Shown piece by piece: positions 49,877 to 58,040 of a stretch of DNA of 58,470 nt (within the stretch, counting starts at the first letter, position 1; every line of letters starts with the position of its first letter). The notes under the pieces were generated by a model, which saw only the letters and a program-made list of their open reading frames with translations, made no database searches and had not been told where the DNA came from. A program made the translations under genes and the position numbers. The stretch comes from Methylobacterium segetis (GTDB lineage: Bacteria > Pseudomonadota > Alphaproteobacteria > Rhizobiales > Beijerinckiaceae), in NCBI RefSeq assembly GCF_004348265.1, contig NZ_SMNT01000024.1:1-58470 (forward strand). Direction: 5' to 3'.

Positions 49877-50077
49877 ATGCTCAAGATGCCGACGGATCGG
49901 AAGCCCGAGGCGCGGCGCCCGACGCTGAGCGCCGGCGTGCGCCGCCATCTCGGCTTGAGCCTGCAGGCCTTCTACGCGGACGCGCTCTCGGCCCCCGCGA
50001 GCCCGCGCCTCGAAGCCGTCCTCGCCCGATTCCTGCGCCGGCCCGAGATCGTCGCGCCTCCCTCGACGGAATATTGA
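49877..50077 (+). CDS. small hypothetical protein (66 aa)
   Basis: A 66-residue basic protein (MLKMPTDRKPEARRPTLSAG...) with one amphipathic helix region (HLGLSLQAFYADALSAPASPRLEAVLARFL). The helix pattern recalls the NepR anti-sigma factors of the general stress response, but the match is weak and I do not assign it. The upstream in-frame ATG at 49766 would add an Arg/Pro-rich stretch without coding character. It lies between the divergent carrier-protein operon and the glycine-zipper gene. Confidence 0.5.
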   Translation: MLKMPTDRKPEARRPTLSAGVRRHLGLSLQAFYADALSAPASPRLEAVLARFLRRPEIVAPPSTEY

Positions 50078-50154
50078 GCGAGGGCGCTTTGTGAGCGGCG
50101 CACGATCCGCCTATCCTGCCGCCGTCGCGTCACGAAGGCAGGGCGGTTGAGGAC

Positions 50155-50874
50155 ATGGCGGCAGGCGCGACGAGCGACCGGACGGCCTCGAGGGCCTACG
50201 CCTTCGAGCGTGCCATCGAGGCCCTGCGAGCCGACATCGCCGCCGCCGGCGCCCACATGGTGATCGACGCTCAGGCCCGCGCGACCTACGACCGGCTGAT
50301 CAGCCGGCTCGCCGCCGAGATGCGCGCCGACGTCCAGCAGGGCCGGTTGACCTGGGAGGCGGCGGCCGAGCGCGCGCGGGGCCTGCGCAACGCCACCATG
50401 GAGATCATCCGCTCGCGCAGCACGCCGGTCGGCCGCGCCTTCGCCGAGCAGCTCAAGCGCGAGGGGCTGACGCTCAACGAGCTGATCGCCCGGAAGACGG
50501 TGCGGCTCTTCGGCGAGCGCGCCGATTTCAACCGGCTCGATGTGAGCCAGCGCAACCAGGTCTTCGCCGAGATCGTGGACTCGGCCGGGCGCTCCAACCC
50601 GCGCGTGACCGGGATGATGCGCGGGATCTCCCGGGCCGGGCGCGCCCTGCTCGTCGTCTCCGTCGCGGTCGCCGTCTACAACATCGGCACCGACCCGGAC
50701 CATTGGGCGGCCGCGCGCCGCGAGGGGGCGATCCTCGGCGGCGGCATCGCCGGTGGGGCCGCCGGGGGAGCCCTGGCCGGCCTCGCCTGCGGGCCCGGCG
50801 CGCCCGTCTGCGTCACGATCGGCGCCTTCGTCGGCGGCACCGCGGCCGCCCTCGGCGTCGGCCTGCTGTTCTGA
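50155..50874 (+). CDS. glycine-zipper membrane protein, possible pore-forming effector
   Basis: A 239-residue protein. The first 155 residues are helical and charged (AYAFERAIEALRADIAAAG; TYDRLISRLAAEMRADVQQG). A hydrophobic segment follows (ALLVVSVAVAVYNIG), then a glycine-zipper region (ILGGGIAGGAAGGALAGLACG, VCVTIGAFVGGTAAALGVGLLF) reaching the C-terminus. Similar YNIG...GGG-AGGA-GGA...CGPGAPVCV tails occur at the ends of secreted antibacterial effectors, as far as I recall. There is no signal peptide. GAGGAC precedes the ATG. The gene immediately downstream (3-bp gap) could encode an immunity protein. Confidence 0.65.
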   Translation: MAAGATSDRTASRAYAFERAIEALRADIAAAGAHMVIDAQARATYDRLISRLAAEMRADVQQGRLTWEAAAERARGLRNATMEIIRSRSTPVGRAFAEQLKREGLTLNELIARKTVRLFGERADFNRLDVSQRNQVFAEIVDSAGRSNPRVTGMMRGISRAGRALLVVSVAVAVYNIGTDPDHWAAARREGAILGGGIAGGAAGGALAGLACGPGAPVCVTIGAFVGGTAAALGVGLLF

Positions 50875-50877
50875 CCG

Positions 50878-51342
50878 ATGCGCTTCCTCGGCACCGATCG
50901 GGTCCGCCACGCGGCCCTCGGCCCCGCGCAGCCGGGCCGGAGCTCGGTCGCGGTGGCAGGGGCCGCCGGCGAGGTCGAGGGTCTCGTGCTCGAAGCGGTC
51001 GCGCTGCTCGACGCGCAGGATCCGATCCCGGGCTATCTCTTCTTCCTGACCGACGACGTGCCCTTCGAGGACGCGCTCTCGATCACGCTGACCGATCCGG
51101 CCCTGCGCATCCTCGACACCGCCCGGCTCGGCGGCGCCTACGCCACCGGCGCGTGGCGCGATCCCGCCATCGACGGGCCGGGCCGGCTGAGCTTCCGCTT
51201 CATCGACGAGAAGCGGTGGCGGCTGAGGGTGCTGCCGAGACCGGGGCCGCGCCTGCCCTTCCTGAGCGAGCCGCGCGGCGTCCACCGCCCCCTCGGGCTG
51301 ACCCGGCACTTCGTCCTCGCGGCCGGGCCCGAGGGCGGCTGA
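50878..51342 (+). CDS. hypothetical soluble protein, possible partner/immunity
   Basis: A 154-residue soluble protein starting three bases after the glycine-zipper gene's stop, so the pair is surely co-transcribed. It looks mostly beta (SSVAVAGAAGEVEGLVLEAVALL; GYLFFLTDDVPFEDALSITLTDP; GRLSFRFIDEKRWRLRVLP), with no membrane segment and no known catalytic motif. In effector-immunity pairs the second gene is usually a small protein like this, but a cytosolic protein neutralising a pore former would be less usual. Function unassigned. Confidence 0.6.
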   Translation: MRFLGTDRVRHAALGPAQPGRSSVAVAGAAGEVEGLVLEAVALLDAQDPIPGYLFFLTDDVPFEDALSITLTDPALRILDTARLGGAYATGAWRDPAIDGPGRLSFRFIDEKRWRLRVLPRPGPRLPFLSEPRGVHRPLGLTRHFVLAAGPEGG

Positions 51343-51696
51343 TCGCGGGCCGGGCGCGGCCGCCCGGCGTCAATCCAGCGCGACGGCGACGAGGGAGAAC
51401 AGGCCGGCCAGCATGAGGTTGCCGGCAAGGACGAGGGCGATCACGGTCATGGCGTCTGGGGCTCGGCTCGGATGTCAGGCCAGGGGTGCGGCACCGTACG
51501 GTGCACCCTGCTTGTAGGGGCAACCGGTTCACGATGCGCCCACACCGGCCGGATTTCCCCATCTCGCGCGCGATAAGGTTGACGGCGATGCAGGACGGCC
51601 ACGCTTGCCCGCCGCCGCTTGCCTCCTGTGCCGAACCGGGACAGTGTGGCCGCGGTTGCGCGCCGCGCGACCGCGGCCCTGACCCCGGAGGGAGCG
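51343..51696. other. 354-bp intergenic stretch with one possible 26-aa gene
   Basis: Apart from a tiny minus-strand frame at 51370-51450 I see no gene, terminator or strong palindrome here. Longer open frames crossing it on both strands lack ribosome binding sites. The small rightward gene at 51697 has its ribosome binding site at the right end. Confidence 0.5.
51370..51450 (-). CDS. possible 26-aa membrane peptide
   Basis: A 27-codon frame from ATG 51450 to TGA 51370. The product (MTVIALVLAGNLMLAGLFSL then VAVALD) is a single hydrophobic helix with an acidic last residue. Such tiny membrane proteins are often missed. No convincing Shine-Dalgarno sequence lies upstream, so support is limited to the hydrophobic pattern. 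Confidence 0.3.
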   Translation of the reverse strand: MTVIALVLAGNLMLAGLFSLVAVALD

Positions 51697-51915
51697 ATGG
51701 CTCTGGTGACGATCGGCGAAGCGCTGAGCGCGGCCTCCAGCCTGTTCGGCCTCAACGCGCTCCGCACCGGTCTCCCGCCGCTCGGCGCCGCTCCCGGCGC
51801 CGACGACCTCGCGGACGATTCCGACGCGGACCCCCTCGCCGCGGACGCGATCGACGAGGGCCTGTTCGAGGCGGTCGAGGCCGCCCTCAGGGACGCGGGC
51901 TACCTCCCGGCCTGA
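51697..51915 (+). CDS. small acidic protein (72 aa), unknown
   Basis: A 72-residue protein with a hydrophobic first third (MALVTIGEALSAASSLFGLN), a very acidic centre (GADDLADDSDADPLAADAIDEG) and a final amphipathic helix (LFEAVEAALRDAGYLPA). GGAGGG sits 5-7 nt before the ATG at 51697, a better site than that of the longer in-frame start at 51619. No family recognised. Confidence 0.55.
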   Translation: MALVTIGEALSAASSLFGLNALRTGLPPLGAAPGADDLADDSDADPLAADAIDEGLFEAVEAALRDAGYLPA

Positions 51916-52264
51916 AACGACCCGCGAGGACGCCCCAAGAGTCTGCTCCAAGGGTTCGCTCCACGCGGACGCCCCGCGGTCCCGGGTTCCGCGATCCCGC
52001 CTCGGCTGGGCCGCCGAGAGGGCGGCGGATTCCTGCGTGGATTCCTGCCCTGGGGAGCGCGCCGGACACCCGGTCCGCGGCCTGAGGAAGCGCCCCTGCA
52101 CGGCCGATTCGATTGCATTGCCGGAAACGCAACCACAGGTCGAGACGACCGGCCGATGTCTACCGCAGTGCAGCAACCGGCAGGTCGGTGACCCGGCCGG
52201 TGCGGGCCTATGCCGGCCCTTGTCCCGTCATGAGAGGGCGGCGAAGCACGCAGATCTCCGAAGT

Positions 52265-52280
52265 GTTCTTTCTATAGAAC
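52265..52280. promoter_or_regulatory. dyad GTTC-N8-GAAC, copy 1
   Basis: GTTCT and AGAAC arms enclose six bases; the outer pattern is GTTC-N8-GAAC. It lies 228 bp before the sbp start codon. Confidence 0.4.
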
Positions 52281-52407
52281 ATCGGCCCTGCGATAAATTT
52301 GTTCTCCGGTCGGACCACATAAGAGAAGGCGCTCGCTGATACGCTCTGATATGATGCGTCTTCGGGGAAGGTCGTCGCGTGAGGCCCCGCCTCCGCGGCT
52401 TGACAAT

Positions 52408-52423
52408 GTTCGATAAAACGAAC
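52408..52423. promoter_or_regulatory. dyad GTTC-N8-GAAC, copy 2, next to TTGACA
   Basis: GTTCG and CGAAC arms enclose ATAAAA, with the same GTTC-N8-GAAC geometry as copy 1. It begins three bases after a TTGACA (52400-52405) and contains AAACGAA. A protein bound here would overlap a promoter using that -35. Confidence 0.45.
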
Positions 52424-52507
52424 GACAAGCTGAGGCGTGCCGTGCGGTGCAGCGACCGGATCGTCGTCGCGCATCCCCCGGCCCCGACGTTTCCAGAGGA
52501 CGACACG

Positions 52508-53554
52508 ATGCAGATGCCTGTGACGAGAGCCGCACGCCCGGTCCACCGCATCCGGAGCCTCCTGCTCGCGGCCTGCCTCGCGCCCGCGCTCGGCCTCGCG
52601 TCCCCGGTCCTCGCCGAGACGGCGCTCCTCAACGTGTCCTACGATCCGACCCGGGAACTCTACCGGGAGGTGAACGCGGCCTTCGCCGAGGAGTGGAAGG
52701 CGAAGACGGGCGAGGCCATCACGGTGCGCGCCTCCCACGGCGGCTCGGGCTCGCAGGCCCGCACGGTGATCGACGGGGTCGATGCCGACGTGGTGACGCT
52801 CGGCATCCCCTCCGACATCGACGCCATCGTCAAGCTCACGAAGAAGATCCCGGCCGATTGGCGCGACAAGCAGCCGAACCAGGGCCTGCCCTACACCTCC
52901 ACGGTGGTGTTCCTCGTCCGCAAGGGCAACCCGAAGGGCGTGAAGGACTGGAACGACCTCGGCAAGCCCGACGTGAAGGTGATCACGCCGAACCCGAAGA
53001 CCTCGGCGGGCGGGCGCTGGAACTTCCTCGCCGCCTGGGGCTACGCCTACAACCAGGACAAGGATGTCGAGAAGGCCAACGCCTTCGTCGGCCAGATCTA
53101 CAAGAACGTGCCGATCCTCGACACGGGCGCGCGCGGCTCCACCGTCACCTTCGCCCAGCGCGGGCTCGGCGACGTGCTGCCGACCTGGGAGAACGAGGCC
53201 TTCCTCGTCCTGCAGGAATTCGGCGCCGACAAGTTCGACATCGTGGTGCCGCCGACCTCGATCTACGCCGAGCCGCCGGTCGCCCTCGTCGACGCCAACG
53301 TCGACCGGAAGGGCACCCGCAAGGCGGCCGAGGCCTATCTCGCCTTCCTCTACACGGACAAGGCGCAGGCGATCTTCGCCAAGCACCGCTACCGTCCCCT
53401 CAAGCGCGAGGCGGCGGACAAGGCGGATCTCGCCTTCCTGCCGGACGTTAAGCTCTTCAAGATCGAGGATCTGCAGGGCAACTGGGACGACATCCAGAAG
53501 AAGAACTTCGACAACGGCGGGCTGTTCGACCAACTGAGCAAAGCCGGGCGCTGA
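52508..53554 (+). CDS. sbp: sulfate ABC transporter substrate-binding protein
   Basis: A 348-residue periplasmic sulfate/thiosulfate-binding protein. The signal peptide is SLLLAACLAPALGLASPVLAE. The mature protein opens with LLNVSYDPTRELYREVNAAF and contains SHGGSGSQARTVIDGVDADVVTL, PNPKTSAGGRWNFLAAW and GARGSTVTFAQRGLGDVLPTWENEA, all diagnostic for Sbp/CysP. AGAGGAC precedes the ATG at 52508; a second ATG lies two codons on. First gene of the rightward sbp-cysT-cysW-cysA operon. Confidence 0.96.
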   Translation: MQMPVTRAARPVHRIRSLLLAACLAPALGLASPVLAETALLNVSYDPTRELYREVNAAFAEEWKAKTGEAITVRASHGGSGSQARTVIDGVDADVVTLGIPSDIDAIVKLTKKIPADWRDKQPNQGLPYTSTVVFLVRKGNPKGVKDWNDLGKPDVKVITPNPKTSAGGRWNFLAAWGYAYNQDKDVEKANAFVGQIYKNVPILDTGARGSTVTFAQRGLGDVLPTWENEAFLVLQEFGADKFDIVVPPTSIYAEPPVALVDANVDRKGTRKAAEAYLAFLYTDKAQAIFAKHRYRPLKREAADKADLAFLPDVKLFKIEDLQGNWDDIQKKNFDNGGLFDQLSKAGR

Positions 53555-53564
53555 GGGTCTTCCC

Positions 53565-54419
53565 ATGGTCGCGACGCCTCCTCGGCGGTTCCACTTCCGC
53601 CGTCCCAGCGTGATCCCGGGTTTCGGGCTCACCTTCGGCTACGCGCTCACCTGCCTCAGCCTCGTGGTCCTGCTGCCGCTCGCCGCCCTGGTGGCGCGGG
53701 CGTCGGGCCTCGGCCTGTCCGGCATCTGGGATGTCGCCCGCGACCCGCGGGTGGCGAGCGCCCTGCGCCTCAGCTTCGGGGTGTCGCTGCTCGCGGCGCT
53801 CACGGCCTCGGTGTTCGGCTTCGTCGTCGCCTGGGTGCTGACCCGCTACGACTTCCCCGGCCGCCGGATCGTCGACGCCGCCGTCGACCTGCCCTTCGCC
53901 CTGCCGACGGCGGTGGCCGGCATCGCGCTGGCCTCCCTCTACGCGCCGAACGGGCTCGTCGGCGCGCAGCTCGCCAAGGTCGGCATCCAGGCGGCCTACA
54001 CGCCGATCGGGATCTTCATCGCCATGGTCTTCATCGGCCTGCCGTTTGCCGTGCGCACGGTGCAGCCGCTGATCGCCGAGATCGACAAGGAGGTCGAGGA
54101 GGCCTCCGCCACCCTCGGGGCCAAGCGCCTGCTGACGCTGACCCGGGTGGTGCTGCCGCCCCTGATCCCGGCGGTGCTGACGGGCTTCGCGCTCGCCTTC
54201 GCCCGCGGCGTCGGGGAGTACGGCTCGATCATCTTCATCGCGGGCAACCTCCCTTTCGTCTCCGAGATCGCGCCGCTCCTCATCGTCATCAAGCTCTCCG
54301 AGTTCGACTACGCGGGGGCGGCCGCCATCGCCACGATCATGCTCGGGATCTCGTTCCTGACCCTGCTCGTCATCAACCTGATCCAGGCCTGGAGCCGGCG
54401 GAGGTTCGGCTATGTCTGA
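53565..54419 (+). CDS. cysT: sulfate ABC transporter permease CysT
   Basis: A 284-residue inner-membrane permease with six hydrophobic helices. [27 protein letters not shown] near the start and [24 protein letters not shown] are typical of CysT (CysU). The EAA loop is [37 protein letters not shown]. It pairs with CysW to form the sulfate/thiosulfate channel. It starts 10 bp after sbp and overlaps cysW by 8 nt. Confidence 0.95.
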   Translation: MVATPPRRFHFRRPSVIPGFGLTFGYALTCLSLVVLLPLAALVARASGLGLSGIWDVARDPRVASALRLSFGVSLLAALTASVFGFVVAWVLTRYDFPGRRIVDAAVDLPFALPTAVAGIALASLYAPNGLVGAQLAKVGIQAAYTPIGIFIAMVFIGLPFAVRTVQPLIAEIDKEVEEASATLGAKRLLTLTRVVLPPLIPAVLTGFALAFARGVGEYGSIIFIAGNLPFVSEIAPLLIVIKLSEFDYAGAAAIATIMLGISFLTLLVINLIQAWSRRRFGYV

Positions 54420-55293
54420 GGGCATCACGCTCGAAGCGGCGGCCGCGCCCCGCCCGCGCAGCGTCATCTCCGAGGGGCGGGGCGTGCGCTGGCTGCTCAC
54501 CGGCATCGCGATCCTGTTCCTCGCGCTGTTCCTGGTGCTGCCGCTGCTCACCGTCTTCGCGCAGGCGCTGGCCCGCGGCTGGGCGGCCTATTTCGAGGCC
54601 TTCGCGGAGCCCGACGCGCGCTCCGCGATCCGCCTGACGCTCACGGTCGCGGCGATCAGCGTGCCCTTCAACCTCGTCTTCGGGGTGGCGGCGGCCTGGG
54701 CCATCGCCAAGTTCGAATTCCCGGGCAAGAGCCTGCTGATCACCCTGATCGACCTGCCCTTCTCGGTCTCGCCGGTCGTCTCGGGGATGATCTACGTGCT
54801 CGTCTTCGGCTCGCAGGGCCTGTTCGGGGCGTTCTTCATCGAGCACGGCATCCAGATCATCTTCGCGGTGCCGGGCATCGTGCTCGCCACGATCTTCGTC
54901 ACCTTCCCCTTCATCGCCCGCGAACTGATTCCGCTGATGCAGGAGCAGGGCACGGCGGAGGAGGAGGCGGCCCTCACCCTCGGGGCCTCCGGCTGGCACG
55001 CCTTCCGGACGGTGACGCTGCCCAACATCCGCTGGGGGCTCCTGTACAGCGTCCTCCTCTGCAATGCCCGCGCGATGGGCGAGTTCGGCGCCGTCTCGGT
55101 GGTGTCCGGCCATATCCGCGGACTGACCAACACGCTCCCGCTCCACGTGGAGATCCTCTACAATGAATACAATTTCGTTGGCGCGTTCGCCGTCGCCTCC
55201 CTCCTCGCCGGACTCGCCCTCGTCACCCTCGTCATCAAATCCGTCCTGGAATGGCGCTACGCCGGGGACCTCGCGGCCGGCGGCCGGCACTAG
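54412..55293 (+). CDS. cysW: sulfate ABC transporter permease CysW
   Basis: A 293-residue permease with six helices. [30 protein letters not shown], the [21 protein letters not shown] segment and the EAA loop [37 protein letters not shown] are characteristic of CysW. ATG overlaps the end of cysT by 8 nt. The end of the gene is also covered by the start of the cysA open frame. Confidence 0.95.
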   Translation: MSEGITLEAAAAPRPRSVISEGRGVRWLLTGIAILFLALFLVLPLLTVFAQALARGWAAYFEAFAEPDARSAIRLTLTVAAISVPFNLVFGVAAAWAIAKFEFPGKSLLITLIDLPFSVSPVVSGMIYVLVFGSQGLFGAFFIEHGIQIIFAVPGIVLATIFVTFPFIARELIPLMQEQGTAEEEAALTLGASGWHAFRTVTLPNIRWGLLYSVLLCNARAMGEFGAVSVVSGHIRGLTNTLPLHVEILYNEYNFVGAFAVASLLAGLALVTLVIKSVLEWRYAGDLAAGGRH

Positions 55294-56350
55294 CGGCGCG
55301 CTGGACCGGGCCGGATCCACGGCGATCCGGGTCGAGGGCCTGTCGAAGACCTTCGACACGGCGGCCGTCCTGCACGATTTCCACCTCGACGTGCGGGCGG
55401 GCGAGTTGCTCGGCCTCCTCGGCCCCTCGGGCTCGGGCAAGACGACGCTCCTGCGCATCATCGCGGGGCTCGACTTCCCCGACCGCGGCCGCGTCCTGTT
55501 CGGGGGCGACGACGCCACCGGCCTGCCGGTGCAGCAGCGGGCGGTGGGCTTCGTGTTCCAGCACTACGCCCTGTTCAAGCACATGAGCGTGGCCGACAAC
55601 ATCGCCTACGGGCTCAACGCCCGGAAGCGCTCGGAGCGGCCGGGCAAGGCCGAGATCCGCAAGCGCGTCGGCGACCTCCTCGACCTCATCAAGCTGTCGG
55701 GCTTCGCCGACCGCTACCCGTCCCAGCTCTCGGGCGGCCAGCGCCAGCGCATCGCGCTCGCCCGGGCGCTCGCCGTCGAGCCCCGGGTGCTCCTCCTCGA
55801 CGAGCCCTTCGGGGCGCTGGACGCGCAGGTGCGCAAGGACCTGCGCCGCTGGCTGCGCGAGATCCACGACCGCACCGGCCAGACCACGATCTTCGTCACC
55901 CACGACCAGGACGAGGCGCTCGAACTCTCCGACCGGGTCGCCGTCCTCGACAAGGGCCGCCTGGAGCAAGTCGGCACCCCCGACGAGGTGCAGGACCGGC
56001 CGGCCTCGGCCACGGTGCTGAAGTTCCTCGGGGATTCGGTCGAGTTCGAGGCCATCGTCGAGGGCGAGCGGGTCCTCGTGGACGGGCGGCCGACGCCCGC
56101 CGTCGCGCCCCGCGGGGTGATCGGCCCGGCGCGGCTCTACGTGCGGCCCTGGCAGCTCCAGTTCGTCGATCCGGCCGAGGCGCATCTCTCCGGCACGGTG
56201 CGCGCCTCCCATCGCAGCCAGGGCCGCCAGCGGGTCGAGGTCGAGCGGCCGGACGGGCGCCTCGTCGTGGTGGAGGATTTCGACGGCGACCGCTACGCCG
56301 CGGGCCGCCCGGTGGGCCTGCGCATCAACGGGGGCTACGTCTTCGCCTGA
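55163..56350 (+). CDS. cysA: sulfate/thiosulfate import ATP-binding protein CysA
   Basis: An ABC ATPase of up to 395 residues that powers sulfate uptake. Walker [29 protein letters not shown], signature [15 protein letters not shown], Walker [15 protein letters not shown] and [18 protein letters not shown] are intact; the TOBE-like C-terminus starts near [14 protein letters not shown]. The only in-frame ATG before the domain is at 55163, which overlaps cysW by 131 nt and would give a Ser/Pro-rich leader of about 50 residues. A rare start codon (for example CTG near 55301) would give the usual length. The true N-terminus is open. Confidence 0.92.
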   Translation: MNTISLARSPSPPSSPDSPSSPSSSNPSWNGATPGTSRPAAGTSGALDRAGSTAIRVEGLSKTFDTAAVLHDFHLDVRAGELLGLLGPSGSGKTTLLRIIAGLDFPDRGRVLFGGDDATGLPVQQRAVGFVFQHYALFKHMSVADNIAYGLNARKRSERPGKAEIRKRVGDLLDLIKLSGFADRYPSQLSGGQRQRIALARALAVEPRVLLLDEPFGALDAQVRKDLRRWLREIHDRTGQTTIFVTHDQDEALELSDRVAVLDKGRLEQVGTPDEVQDRPASATVLKFLGDSVEFEAIVEGERVLVDGRPTPAVAPRGVIGPARLYVRPWQLQFVDPAEAHLSGTVRASHRSQGRQRVEVERPDGRLVVVEDFDGDRYAAGRPVGLRINGGYVFA

Positions 56351-56424
56351 GCGGCCTTGCGGAACGGCGCGACCATGAGACGATCGTCCCAGATCAGACA
56401 CGCGATTCGGGGGAGCGATCCGGC

Positions 56425-56685
56425 GTGGGACAGGCCGAGAAGCGCCTCGACCGGATGCGCCGGAACCCGGTCGGAGACTGGACGATCGAGGACATCGCCA
56501 TGATCTGCCGGGCCTATGGCATCGATTGCGTTCCCCCGGCCCGGGGGTCACATTACGACCTCTCGCATCCGAGCGAGGCGGCGATCCTGACCGTGCCGGC
56601 TCGCAGGCCGGTGCGACCCCATTACATCAGGGCCTTCGTCGCCTTCGTGGATGCGGTAAGAGGGGCGCAAGATGCTGGTGCGTGA
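56425..56685 (+). CDS. hicA: HicA-family toxin (mRNA interferase)
   Basis: An 86-residue protein of the HicA type, a small double-stranded-RNA-binding-fold ribonuclease. The core is WTIEDIAMICRAYGIDC, then RGSHYDLSHPSEAAILTVPARRPVRPHYIRAFVAFV, where the His of GSH is the catalytic residue. The start is GTG 56425 with GGGGGAG upstream. The N-terminal 15 residues (QAEKRLDRMRRNP) extend beyond the shortest HicA forms. It overlaps hicB by 14 nt and sits between cysA and the cysteine synthase gene. Confidence 0.88.
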   Translation: MGQAEKRLDRMRRNPVGDWTIEDIAMICRAYGIDCVPPARGSHYDLSHPSEAAILTVPARRPVRPHYIRAFVAFVDAVRGAQDAGA

Positions 56686-56896
56686 CTACTTTGTGGAGAT
56701 CGGCCGGGCTCCTCCCGAGGAAGGTGGGTACCTGATCGCCACCGTTCCGGATCTGCCCGGCTGCACGTCGGACGCTGACGATTGGGACAGCGTCGAGGCG
56801 AACGTGGCGGATGCCATCGACACGTGGATCGCCGCGGCGCGGCGGCTCGGGCGGCCCGTTCCGCCGCCCGCCACGATCTCGGAGAAACGAGCCTGA
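56672..56896 (+). CDS. hicB: HicB-family antitoxin
   Basis: A 74-residue protein with the HicB fold: GGYLIATVPDLPGCTSDADDWDSVEANVADAIDTWIAAARRLG, where VPDLPGC and the following acidic helix are hallmarks. It lacks the C-terminal DNA-binding domain of longer HicB forms, so it probably neutralises HicA, and autoregulation may depend on other factors. It overlaps hicA at its start and the cysteine synthase start at its end (CTGA). Confidence 0.88.
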   Translation: MLVRDYFVEIGRAPPEEGGYLIATVPDLPGCTSDADDWDSVEANVADAIDTWIAAARRLGRPVPPPATISEKRA

Positions 56897-57930
56897 CCCA
56901 TCCCCGACCCGACGTCCTCGCCGCCATCGGCGGCACGCCGCTCATCCGCCTGCGCCGCGCCTCCGAGGAGACCGGCTGCACCATCCTCGGCAAGGCGGAA
57001 TTCCTGAATCCCGGCCTCTCGGTGAAGGACCGGGCGGCCCTCGCCATCGTGCAGGACGCGGAGGCGCGCGGGCTGATCCGGCCCGGCGGCACCATCGTCG
57101 AGGGCACGGCGGGCAATACCGGCATCGGCCTCGCCCTGGTGGCGAGCGTGCGCGGCTACCGCACGCTCATCGTCATCCCCGAGACCCAGTCGGAGGAGAA
57201 GAAGCAGACCCTGCGGCTCGCGGGCGCCCGCCTCGTCGAGGTGCCGGCCGTCCCCTTCGCCAACCCGAACAACTACGTCCACGTCGCCCGCCGCCTCGCC
57301 GAGCGGCTCGCCGCCACGGAGCCCGCCGGCGCCTTCTTCGCCGACCAGTTCGACAACGTCGCCAACCGCCGCGCCCATGCCGAGGGGACCGGCCCCGAGA
57401 TCCACGCGGCGACGGAGGGGCGCATCGACGGCTTCGTCTGCGCCGCCGGCACCGGAGGGACGCTCGCCGGCGTCGCGGAATCCCTCAGGGCCCGCAATCC
57501 CGACGTGCGGATCGCGCTCTCGGACCCCGAGGGCTCGGCGCTCCACGCCTATTACACGACCGGCACCCTCAAGGCCGAGGGCTCCTCGATCACCGAGGGG
57601 ATCGGCCAGGGCCGGGTGACGGGCAACCTCGACGGGTTCCGGCCGGACCTCTCCTTCCGCATCCCGGACGGGGAGGCGCTCGAGATCGTGTTCCGGCTGA
57701 TGCGCGAGGAGGGCCTGTCGCTCGGCGGCTCGTCGGGCATCAACGTGGCCGGGGCGATCCGGCTCGCCCGCGAACTCGGTCCCGGCCACACGATCGCGAC
57801 CATCCTGTGTGACGGCGCGGCCCGCTACGCCTCGAAGCTGTTCAACCCCGCCTTCCTGACGGAGCGGGGCCTGCCGGTCCCGGACTGGCTCTCGGCCCCC
57901 GCGGACCCGCTGCCGGACTGGCGCGCCTGA
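56893..57930 (+). CDS. cysK: cysteine synthase (O-acetylserine sulfhydrylase-like)
   Basis: A 345-residue PLP enzyme making cysteine from O-acetylserine and sulfide. Seen are the N-terminal IGGTPLIRLRRASEETGC, the PLP lysine in NPGLSVKDRAAL, the substrate loop EGTAGNTGIGLALVA and the phosphate loop GTGGTLAG. Family members begin near THPRPDVLAAIGGTP, but no ATG or GTG is there: the only candidate is CTG at 56893, overlapping the hicB stop as CTGA. The alternative is GTG at 56824, which would extend into hicB. It fits the end of a sulfur-assimilation locus. Confidence 0.9.
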   Translation: MTHPRPDVLAAIGGTPLIRLRRASEETGCTILGKAEFLNPGLSVKDRAALAIVQDAEARGLIRPGGTIVEGTAGNTGIGLALVASVRGYRTLIVIPETQSEEKKQTLRLAGARLVEVPAVPFANPNNYVHVARRLAERLAATEPAGAFFADQFDNVANRRAHAEGTGPEIHAATEGRIDGFVCAAGTGGTLAGVAESLRARNPDVRIALSDPEGSALHAYYTTGTLKAEGSSITEGIGQGRVTGNLDGFRPDLSFRIPDGEALEIVFRLMREEGLSLGGSSGINVAGAIRLARELGPGHTIATILCDGAARYASKLFNPAFLTERGLPVPDWLSAPADPLPDWRA

Positions 57931-57941
57931 GCGAAAAAGAC

Positions 57942-57981
57942 GATTTCTGTTGAGGCTTCACACGAAGCTTGAACAGAAATC
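57942..57981 (-). terminator. long near-perfect hairpin after cysK, T-run on the minus strand
   Basis: GATTTCTGTT (57942-57951) and AACAGAAATC (57972-57981) pair perfectly, and the inner GCTTC/GAAGC pair extends the stem to about 18 positions with two mismatches and an ACAC loop. On the minus strand GTCTTTTTC follows the stem, so it could end a leftward transcript from the gene at the window's right edge; for cysK no T-run follows. Confidence 0.45.
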
Positions 57982-58040
57982 ATCCCTGCGACGTTGGAAC
58001 GGTCAAGCTCGCGCCTCGCGGGCCGCGGAGACCGCTTTCC

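Larger units (their letters stand above)
51916..52507. promoter_or_regulatory. 592-bp control region of the sulfate-assimilation operon
   Basis: There is no convincing gene in this stretch. Its right half (52250-52430) is AT-richer and contains two dyads of the form GTTC-N8-GAAC (52265-52280 and 52408-52423). The second includes AAACGAA (52416-52422), the core also seen before ssuA and ssuB. A TTGACA at 52400-52405 could be a -35 element. Three open frames on the minus strand at 51887-52136 look spurious. Confidence 0.55.

Noticed and set aside
49877..50077. Small protein as NepR (anti-EcfG factor)
   Set aside because: Only one helix is vaguely similar, and no phyR or ecfG gene is adjacent.
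52265..52423. GTTC-N8-GAAC dyads as LexA boxes
   Set aside because: Alphaproteobacterial LexA uses GTTC-N7-GTTC direct repeats; geometry and gene context do not fit.
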